The notes below the pieces were generated by a model, which was given only the letters and a program-made list of their open reading frames with translations, was not told where the DNA came from and made no database searches. Of a stretch of 64,000 nucleotides of DNA, positions 56,516 through 64,000 are shown in pieces; position 1 is the stretch's first letter, and each line of letters starts with the position of its first letter. Made by a program: the position numbers and the translations under genes. Origin of the DNA: Petunia secreta (Eukaryota; Streptophyta; Magnoliopsida; Solanales; Solanaceae); the NCBI GenBank assembly GCA_029990175.1, contig JARKIP010000740.1:1-64000 (forward strand), read 5' to 3'.

Positions 56516-58459
56516 TGTTGACACCCAATTTTATCCCTCCTTTTTCTAAAATTGGCTATATTTAACCTAAAGGTGCATTATTAATTGTTTGAGCAAATTT
56601 GCATTAGAAGACATGCATTTGCGTGTGATTATGCCCTATCTATACACTATATATTTAAATGTGATTATATAGTGTACCTTGCATCATTTAGGATGTTTGT
56701 TAAATACGTGTCAATTTGTGTTGGCTTGTGCAAATTAATGCATTTTAATATTTAATATTTATTTGTAATTATTTATACTTAATTAATTTGATTTGACCCT
56801 GATCTTTTTATGTGTATATTTTATTATATATAATATAGGTATACTTATATTTTTATTTCAGCACCTTTAGTTGAATTTTAGTCCAATTAGAATATCCCAG
56901 TCCTATTTTATTCATAATTTTTCACAGTTTTTTGAAATTCGAATCTTTTCACTTTGAACCTAGACAAGTGCTCATCTAGATACGTTCATCAATTACACTA
57001 TGCCTTTTTTCTTTTTCTCTTATTTTATTTAAACAAATTTCCAAAATGATTTTCCTTTCCACCTATCACTCCCTCAATCTCTCAATTAAAATCAAATCCC
57101 TCAATTACCTAAAATTTTCTCTTAATCTTCTCCCTAATTTCCACCACTCCCTAGTGGCTCATTGTCTTCTTGACTTTTAAAATGCATAGATCAGTAGTAA
57201 GATAGGGGCATGAACTCCCTTCCTTCTCTTCTACACATACCCATACACAGCTGAAAAGGCAAAAACCCCCATACTGCCATAACGCAAACTCCCCTTCCTC
57301 CATTACACACCATCAACATCCATACATACATCACACACACACGGAGCAACGAGAGCAGAAATATACACCACACATATAGTGCACTTATTCTCACGACTCC
57401 ATCACCTTCTCCAACAAATCCACCAACCCGCACCTAGATCCAGAAACACCCACATACACGAAAGCCAATAACACACGCACTGATCGGAAACTGGGGAGAT
57501 CGGAGGTCATAGGGAAAGGACAACTGGAGATCGGGTTCGGGGTTTAGAGGACATAGCTGATGGCGTCTCCAGTCGCCACCACCGAAGCCACTGGAAACCA
57601 ACATCGCCGACGATATACCAGCAGTAGTGACGATGTCAGAGTAGCAGTAACGCCACCCCTTTCTTGTCGGTGTCGCTCCTCCCATTCGTTAACTGTCTCG
57701 TTCATTGTTTTGGATTACTCTGTTCCATCGACTTTGTGGGTCGCCGACGTGGAATTAGGCCCCCACCGTGTTTGGGTTATCGCGACAACTGAAATTTTGT
57801 TTGGATTAGTGATGGTCTTTTGGTCAGTTGGTTATGGCGTAGCCGATTGTTCTGTTATCTACATATGCAAATTTCGTCTTCTTGTTTCTGAATTGATACA
57901 GTCAAATGATTCTGTTCTGTTGGTCTAATGTTCTGCGTTTGACTTATTTACTTATCTTGTTTAGCAGTTGACTCGTTTATTTATCTTGTTATGCAGTTGA
58001 CTCGCTTATTGGTGATGCAGTTTGGCCATTATATTTTGAGCATAAATTCGGGACTGACTTTGAACAGATGCTACACCTACTATCAGGCCTATGAAAATAT
58101 TTCATGATTTGAGGCCTACACACATTGAATTGACGGATTTATAAGGAATTGACGGACTAATTATGGCCAAGGAAAATAATTATTTATTTGAGGCCTACTG
58201 ATTTGAACGGATAAACAGTCCCATTCCCGTTTCCCTAAAACAAAAAAGGCTATGATGACGTGTATGAGTCGTGCTTGCAAAACGAGCCGGTGATGGAGTG
58301 GTGGGACCGGTACTTGGCATGGAAATACGAAATAGGTGTCCTAATACGCCTAGTTTAAAAATATGTTAGGTGGAGACTCCAACTCTTTACCCGTGAGTTA
58401 CCCCATAAGTCGAGCCCTATTTCGAGCTTTAACCGGTTCGGTAAAAATAGGATGCGACA
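56516..58459 (+). repeat. 3' LTR of the Tat-like element (1944 bp)
   Basis: TGTTGACACCC to GGATGCGACA. The first half matches 47235-48156. The second half (57455-58459) has no partner in the window. A 122-codon open frame at 57560-57928 (MASPVATTEA...) is GC-richer than its surroundings. It could be captured gene sequence, but I recognise no domain. Confidence 0.8.
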
Positions 58460-58464
58460 AATGA

Positions 58465-58621
58465 TAGTGAAGTGCTGATGAAAAATTGTGAGGATACTGA
58501 GGAACAGTTTTATGATGTAGAGGATCCATCCCATGTTGCATTGGAATCTAACTTGAATGGAGGGTTGGAGAAGATGTTGAAGACCCCAACTATAGAATTG
58601 CGGGTGCTTGAAGAGTCTTAA
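58465..58621 (+). pseudogene. DUF1985-type gene, 3' end after the Tat-like insertion
   Basis: Excising the element and one copy of AATGA puts this stretch in phase with the frame ending at 47234. It runs 51 more codons to TAA at 58619-58621. It is acidic and ends RVLEES. No Ulp1 peptidase follows. Confidence 0.65.
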
Positions 58622-59183
58622 CAAAGAGTTGATCGACAATGATGAGAACAAAGATTGATTTTTTTAGCCATTTATGTTTTGATGAATAATAGTTAACAAT
58701 TATATTTTGAGACTTGTCCAATATTTGTTACCTTGTTTGAGTATTAAATTGTTGATAATCCATTTTGGTAATGTGTTACATGTTTTGTTAATCAACCATA
58801 ATTGCTCAATTTATTTTGCTACTTTTAAAAATGAAAGCGACCGTGGATCCCTAAATAATTTAAAAAATCAGGTAAACCATACCAGTTGATTGTTTCATTG
58901 TTAAAGGTCTATCATCAAAACTGACCTAAGTATTGGCTGTAGTTGCAATTTTATGCGTTTTCGTCTATGTAGTTCGATTTATTATACTATATAAGTTGGA
59001 AACTGTTCGAGCATAGACCAAATGTGCATAGACTAAAGACAAAACTATATTTTAAACAATTATAACAAAATAGACGTTTATTATAGATTGTGCAGTAGAT
59101 AATCAAAGCCTGTGGCAAAGTTTAATTGGTTCAATAAGAAGTGGTGCCTCTTCACTAACCTTTGTAACTCTTCACAGTCATCT
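58622..59183. other. AT-rich spacer
   Basis: No gene or repeat boundary recognised. Confidence 0.4.
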
Positions 59184-59193
59184 CTATATAAAC
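59184..59193 (+). promoter_or_regulatory. TATA box for the small ORF at 59272
   Basis: CTATATAAAC lies 79 bp before the ATG, with a CT-rich likely start-site region at about 59210-59225. Confidence 0.55.
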
Positions 59194-59271
59194 CTCCCAA
59201 ATATGTGTGCCTCTCCCATTCCATTTTCAATTCAAACAATCTGCATTCAAACTATCAATTCGTCCACCAGA

Positions 59272-59538
59272 ATGGCCGGACCATCCAACTCGCGTGATAT
59301 CGCTAAGAAAATATAGTTTTTGCAAAGCGAGGTTGGTTATATGTGGCACCGAGTGCGGATGAATGGAGGAGATTTCTTATGGGGACACACCCATGATAGG
59401 TTGAAACAAATCAAAGCGATCAACCACATACCTGATGCACTTGGTGTACCACCACATTCTGAGAAAAATGTCATAGATGAAGACGCATCTCCACCAAATT
59501 CACCAAATTTCATGGACGACGCTAATCCACAAAACTAG
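59272..59538 (+). pseudogene. Small unrecognised gene with one in-frame stop
   Basis: MAGPSNSRDIAKKI is followed by TAG at 59314-59316. The same frame then runs 73 more codons to 59538. The total would be 88 residues: a helical, charged N-terminal half (FLQSEVGYMWHRVRM) and an acidic, Pro-rich end (GVPPHSEK ... ASPPNSP). I do not recognise it. The good TATA box and intact flanks suggest it was expressed. The C-terminal pattern VPP ... D ... PPxSP recurs in the ORF at 62782-63021, hinting at a small family. Confidence 0.5.
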
Positions 59539-59931
59539 TCGTGTTATTTTAGAAAGTAATGTTGTTCATTTTTATGTTTAAACTTTCTAGCCTTTTATGT
59601 ATTGTTAATCTTAGTTTCAGATATGCTTTTTTATTATCCACACTGCAGGTCTATGAAATTTAAAATCTCCATGTTTTAAGTTGGATTTTATTGTTGCACT
59701 TGTGGCTTTGATTATCTACCACAGATGGTGTATTATGAAAATTTAACAAACAGAGAAAAAGATTGAATGGAGCACAGTGATCAATCAAACAAACAAGATA
59801 ATTAAATTTCTATTACATTAACAAAATTAACTAGACCCACCATTTACAGACTAAGTAAAATACTGCTCCAATAAGAAGCTTATGCACCAACTTCTTAAAT
59901 TGATCCCTCTGCACCTCAACCTCCTTCAACT

Positions 59932-60364
59932 TCACTTGCAGTCGTTCCTTCTCCATTTAAACTTCCTGAGTTGCGTTTTGAGGAAATACCTCCGTTCTTC
60001 AGCCTCGAAAAACAGAATTCTAAGAAGCTTCACTTGTTCTTCATATTCATGGATCTTTTGAGGGAAATCAAACCTCGCTGCTCCTTCTGCCCTAGAGACT
60101 AATTTGGACAGCACTTCTATTATTTCTTGAGGAAGCGGACCATCATGCCACCTAAAGTAATCACATCCACCATTATCCTAAGCGGCCCATAAATTAGCAA
60201 CGTTGTTAAGTATTTATTGAAAATTTTAATAGTCATAAATATTGCCTACCTTCAGCGTACGACAACCCCAAAATCTATGACCAGGATTTGTTTGGGTCCT
60301 TGATATTTCCAGCTTCCCGTTTATACTGCAATGGTATATATCGGGTTCCACCGGTCTGGGACAT
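59932..60364 (-). pseudogene. GRF-type zinc-finger protein with coiled coil, frameshifted
   Basis: Exon 1 is 60364-60250 and exon 2 is 60177-59932, joined in phase at a GT...AG intron. MSQTGGTRYIPL is followed, after a one-base frame slip near 60331, by CSINGKLEISR and TNPGHRFWGC, then in exon 2 GGCDYFRWHD. Together these are the zf-GRF pattern (Cys, NPGRRF, Cys, Cys, F.W.D). A charged coiled coil (EYEEQVKLLRILFFEAEER) completes it, and the stop is at 59932. GRF fingers bind single-stranded nucleic acid in characterised proteins. The role of the short plant GRF-plus-coil proteins is unclear. The slip makes it a pseudogene unless it is a sequencing error. Confidence 0.7.
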
Positions 60365-60489
60365 TTTGTGTTTTATTATCGCAGTTGATGATAGACGGAT
60401 GACAGAGAAATTTAATTTACTCGGCAGTTTGTATTTGCAAAATTTTTTTTGCCGTTGCAAACAAAAGTTACCGTTGAAAAATTCAAAAT

Positions 60490-61090
60490 AAAAGATAAAA
60501 CTATTTTGAAGATGCTAATCAACATAAGTTTGGTTTATTGTATGCTTACTGAACAACTGTATATTGGTGCTAAGGTTATGAGAAAGTAAGAGCTCTTTCT
60601 CTAAGCATGGAAGAAGATCGTAATGTGAGAAGCGAGCAATGCTTTGATTGAGTTATATCGATTAATACAGCCTAACACTATAATGATGATAAATAATATT
60701 GGATTACGTTCATTATTTAACGTATACCAATGATAAGGGTGGGTATAACAAGACCTCCTTCCCTATATATTGAATATAACTGTAGCGTGAGAAGTAACTA
60801 ATACATTGCTTTAGTTATATGGATTAATAACACCAACCACCTTTTGTAATGAATTATTTATATATTTAGGGCTTCTTAAACGAACGAATACGCATTAACG
60901 CTTTAATTTAATCCTTAATCACTATAGTCAATGATACACCTTAAGAAGGTAGATTGTCCACCATGTACAATCCGGATGATTTGACTGGGAGTCATTTATA
61001 TTTTACTTTTATAATTCACCAAATTACAACAACAACAACATACCCAATATTATTATTATTATAATTGTGTGATGTTAAAGTTATATCATT
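60490..61090. other. Non-coding stretch
   Basis: No gene seen. ACAACAACAACATACCCAAT at about 61027 followed by ATT repeats resembles a SINE-type A-rich motif. Confidence 0.35.
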
Positions 61091-61910
61091 AGAAAAAGTG
61101 TTGTCTCAGTGTTAGGTAGGATAAGCTTGGAGTTTTGACTGATGACTAAGGAATAGATCCAAGGACATGTTCCTTTGGATCACTGCAGCTGAATAAATAA
61201 TTATACAAAATTAATTGAGTGAGAAAATTAATTATTATCCTAAAGTCTTATGTTTATCTTGATAATTATGCAGGGATGCATGAAGATTGTATAAGATTGG
61301 GATAAAGCTAAAGGATTTCGTCTATTTTAGTGAGGAGTTCAATTAGGACTCAAACACTGGAAGGCATTTGGAATTTTAATTGCTCAATACTTCTCAGATT
61401 TCAAGTCTATAAATTGAGAAGCATTTCAGCTGTTGAAGCACGCACAAATATAGAGAGTTGAGAGTTATAGCATTAAAATAATTCTAAATTGTATTTGAGC
61501 AGTCGTTAAGCTACAGGGAACTAAGTAAAGAACATGTTCCTTAGGTTGAGTCTGTTTGTTCTCAGTCTTAGTTCATCTGTAGTAGGATCTATTGAGTTGT
61601 ACTATTTACTTTCATAGAAGTTCAGCAAGAGTACATATCATCCAAGTCTGGTACTTAGAAAAACTTCACTGATTGTGAAAGGGGTCATATAGGATTAGAG
61701 TTAAGTCCTAGGTTAGTAAGAAGGAAGTTTTATAACCAAGTGAATCTTTCAAATAGTGAAGTTGAAATCCTACTTGAGAGAGTAGGTCATGGTTTTTTTA
61801 TCCCAAGTCATAGGGGGTTTTCCACGCCAAAATCAGTGTTCATTTACTTGTTGTTTATTTAATTTCGCACTTAACAAAGTAAAAGAACACATATGAGGAA
61901 CTGGTCCTTA
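61091..61910 (+). repeat. Possible solo LTR or LTR fragment, Copia-like
   Basis: AT-rich with repeated ACATGTTCCTT motifs and an end reading CCACGCCAAAATC ... GAGGAACTGGTCCTTA, which recalls Copia LTRs of asterids as I remember them. No target duplication or partner identified. Confidence 0.3.
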
Positions 61911-62229
61911 CGTAAAAAGTGGTGCATCTTGGGTAATATCACTCTGTCATATTAAATCAAGTATAGCAGTGATGATTATCAATCCTACATGTTTGATTAT
62001 CAACTACTTTAGAAATTTACATTTATGTAGAATTCCACAGTGATTTTAGAAAGTGTACCGTACTTTAGAATTCAAATTGAATATTATATAGGATTTTTTA
62101 TATTTATCTCCCATTTTCATACAGTCAAATGGTGAATTACCAACTTTATAACTTCTGTATAACAGTGCTTGTCTTTATTTTGGTTGTTTGTATACTTGAT
62201 ATGGTATATTATCCCTTTTATCAGATCTA

Positions 62230-62600
62230 TAAGCAAGAGGACACGTGGGGATCTCAATACATACATCATAAAGTAATTACACTTTTTTCATGACTTTCTG
62301 TTTAGTTGTTTATAAACTCCAGATAGATTATTATCAAGTTCATCAGATCTTCAGAAATCTCACGTCTATGTTTAGTTGTTTAAAAACTTTAATAGGTTTA
62401 TTATCATTTTTATCAGATCTAAAAGCAAGAGGACACGTGGAGATCTCAGTACATACATCTTAAATTAATTATACATTTTCAATGACTCTATGTTTGTTTA
62501 GTTGTTTATAAACTCCAGATCGTTTATTATCAAGTTCATCAAATTTACTTTACGTAACGTCATAAATTTGTCATGGTCTCTATGTTTAGTTGCCTATAGA
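62230..62600 (+). repeat. Tandem duplication with G-box motifs (period about 182 bp)
   Basis: GCAAGAGGACACGTGG occurs at about 62232 and 62413, followed each time by GATCTCA and TACATACATC and by TAGTTGTTTATAAACTCCAG. ACACGTGG is a G-box/ABRE-type core. A third, partial copy lies at about 62585-62620. Confidence 0.7.
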
Positions 62601-62781
62601 CTTCAGTAGGTCTATTATTATGTTAAATAAACATGAAAAATAATAGCAACACAAACATGTATGCCAGCAGCAAAATTTTCCCCATTCCATTCATATAATT
62701 TTAATAATTACAAAATAAAAAGCTTTCTTTAATCAGAATGCCCTATAAAATAACCTGAAACAAAAAGCATAAATAATTAAA

Positions 62782-63021
62782 CTAACTTAAAACATTAAAA
62801 ATACTTAAAATAAACATATAAATTAAGGGGAACAAGGGGGAAGGGGGAGGGGTGATGAGGTCGTCAGAGTTGATACCGCACGGCGGCACATTGCACGAAG
62901 CATACGTGCAATGCGCCCTAATGTTCATCTCTTGGCGCAGCCTATCCTCGTTTATAGTTCGTATGAGTAGGTTAAGTGCTTGGCAGATGAGGAGTGTATC
63001 TTGGGTGATGGGGTGCACCAT
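62782..63021 (-). CDS. Small unrecognised protein (79 residues)
   Basis: The ATG at 63021 is 78 nt downstream of a clean TATA box (CTATAAATAG, 63099-63108, minus strand), with a T/A-rich 5' leader typical of plants. The protein has a Leu-rich helical start (LLICQALNLLIRTINEDRLRQE), four Cys residues in the middle, a PPPSP motif and a hydrophobic C-terminus (about 64-79). I recognise no domain. It lies between a GRF pseudogene and a MULE transposase end and may be element cargo. The promoter supports expression; function is unknown. Confidence 0.5.
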   Translation of the reverse strand: MVHPITQDTLLICQALNLLIRTINEDRLRQEMNIRAHCTYASCNVPPCGINSDDLITPPPSPLFPLIYMFILSIFNVLS

Positions 63022-63098
63022 TATTGTGGAGAAAAAATCTTAAGAAAAGTTGAGATTTATTAGTTGAAATTGTGTTGAAAAAAAGAGTAAAAATTGTC

Positions 63099-63108
63099 CT
63101 ATTTATAG
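63099..63108 (-). promoter_or_regulatory. TATA box for the ORF at 62782-63021
   Basis: CTATAAATAG on the minus strand, a near-ideal plant TATA box about 80 nt before the ATG. Confidence 0.6.
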
Positions 63109-63599
63109 ATAAAGAAGGTGAAGGGATAAGGATGGGGGGAGGAGGGTCTAACAGTAATGATTAAACACTGTTCCCAGAGAGACTTTTCTCTTTCCTCTAT
63201 TGAATCCGACGGGACATGCGACTTGGGCAGTGCACCCTTTAATTTACCCAACACGTTTACACACTGATCTATTATCTATCACTCAATATACTTAGCTTAC
63301 TCATTAAGTTTATTTTTAATTAATATACGACACCTAGTTGTCATTGCATTTGAAATATTGTCTTGTCTTTAGTCATGCAATTTTGGTATATGATCGAATA
63401 GCCAACTTAAACGACAAATGTTCAATTTAATATAAATCCAACATCTATTTAGTGTAGACCATGTATAGTAGTTTATACCCTATTTTATTCCTAGTTGTCC
63501 AAAAAAACTTGCAACTACAGATATCAATAAAGCCAGTTAAAGTTCATTGTGAACCACGTTATGATCGATTGTCAACTACATATAATACATAACAATAAA
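63109..63599. other. Intergenic stretch
   Basis: No gene or repeat structure seen apart from AT-rich sequence. Confidence 0.4.
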
Positions 63600-64000
63600 T
63601 CACTGTGTATTTTGAGCAAGAGGACAAGTTGTTTTCTTGTGGCCGGGTCGTTTACATATTGAACATCTATTATTTCTCTTCTTGGGTGTATATGATTCCT
63701 CCCCTATTGATGGAATGCGCTTAGCTCTTTTCCTGCCCATTTTGACATCAACCTAAGGTGTCCTTACGGTCAGCAGCGTATAATCGGGTGGCAGAATCTA
63801 CTCTTCTTCTGAGGAATGGGACGAGTATTATGTCCATATGCAAGTAGGTACGCGTCCCGCCTATAATACTCAGAAGTGTACTGGTAAAAAATGCTACCAT
63901 ACTCATCTCCAAAGGCCAAATGAATCGCTATAGTCGCATGGATGCACAGGATCATGTCCAAGTCAAATTGCCTACATGAACAGGTTTTTCTAGTTAGACT
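63600..64000 (-). pseudogene. C-terminal end of a MULE transposase (partial, continues beyond the window)
   Basis: The minus strand enters the window with a SWIM zinc finger (CSCRQFD ... CIHA, about 63980-63925) and FGDEYGS. This is the usual C-terminal region of plant MuDR-type transposases. After a frame change and a stop near 63770-63735, a basic stretch (GRKRAKRIPS) and a CCHC knuckle, CSICKRPGHKKTTC (about 63660-63619), follow. The stop is at 63600. The catalytic domain would lie beyond 64000. The break between the SWIM finger and the knuckle suggests a decayed copy. Confidence 0.75.

Larger units (their letters stand above)
47235..58459 (+). mobile_element. Deleted Tat/Ogre-like LTR retrotransposon with a minisatellite
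   Basis: TGTTGACACCC begins LTR sequence at 47235 and again at 56516. The right LTR ends GGATGCGACA at 58459. The target duplication AATGA flanks both sides (47230-47234, 58460-58464) and joins the interrupted frame in phase. AAAGAAGGGCAGC before the right LTR is the polypurine tract, giving plus orientation. The 3' internal region has the GATATGTAGGCAAC-type motif I associate with Tat elements. Excluding the nested element, only about 3.1 kb of interior remains, with no gag or pol. The left LTR lacks its second half, so one deletion probably removed that half, the primer site and the genes. Confidence 0.85.

Noticed and set aside
56516..57454. Right LTR of the Tat-like element ending at 57454
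   Set aside because: The bases after 57454 do not match the left target flank. The end at 58459 gives an exact AATGA duplication and restores the interrupted frame.
62232..62430. CRISPR-like or regulatory array
   Set aside because: Only two long direct copies with no spacer structure; an ordinary tandem duplication in a plant genome.

Overview
The window looks like nuclear DNA of a flowering plant. It holds plant-type Ty3/Gypsy LTR retrotransposons primed by initiator-methionine tRNA, a CACTA element, Mutator-like elements (MULEs), Helitrons and MITEs, and one plant-specific ATL RING-H2 gene. The repeat families resemble those I know from Solanaceae (asterids). That family-level guess is inference from remembered repeats, not from a search. 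Roughly nine tenths of the window is transposable-element sequence, much of it nested.

Layout. 1-12.5 kb: an RT-less LTR element on the minus strand (147-12475, target duplication ACAAC), split by a younger Gypsy element (2215-9765, target duplication CAAGG). 12.5-15.4 kb: AT-rich flank and a small MULE. 15.45-23.7 kb: a CACTA element (duplication TTC) with a broken TNP2 gene, an apparently intact five-exon TNPA/Transposase_24 gene, and a nested Helitron. 23.7-28.9 kb: hAT-like, Helitron and MITE debris. 29.0-29.8 kb: an ATL RING-H2 gene, the only clear host gene. 30.2-33.3 kb: a broken RNase H-like (RVT_3) fragment flanked by an inverted duplication, then a hairpin array, a MITE and AT-rich tandem repeats. 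33.6-41.1 kb: a complete Gypsy element with 736-bp LTRs that look identical and an uninterrupted 1670-residue Gag-Pol. 42-43 kb: a foldback MULE. 44.6-58.6 kb: a decayed DUF1985 gene of the type linked to Ulp1-like proteins, interrupted in frame by a Tat-like LTR element (47235-58459, duplication AATGA). That element carries a minisatellite, which holds a second RT-less element (50023-55262, duplication TAGGG). 59-64 kb: a small TATA-driven ORF with one stop, a GRF zinc-finger pseudogene, a second small TATA-driven ORF, and the C-terminal end of a MULE transposase running off the window.

How the parts relate. The complete Gypsy element (33588-41086) and its frameshifted relative (2215-9765) could supply reverse transcriptase and integrase. 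The two RT-less elements share with them the tRNA-Met primer site, the polypurine tract inside a conserved QEGEDDA-coding tail, and start-region features. They therefore look like cis-parasites of that autonomous family. Instead of pol they encode long Ser/Glu-rich proteins. One of these keeps a retropepsin-like fold with Asp-His-Gly where Asp-Ser/Thr-Gly is expected. Both RT-less families carry arrays of a GC-rich palindrome (core GGCGGTCCGCC) upstream of the LTR TATA box and again in the leader. The autonomous elements show none. This pairing is the most unusual system in the window.

Limits. All repeat boundaries, identities and splice sites were read by eye. Many coding lesions are single-base changes in short homopolymers, so some may be assembly errors rather than biology.
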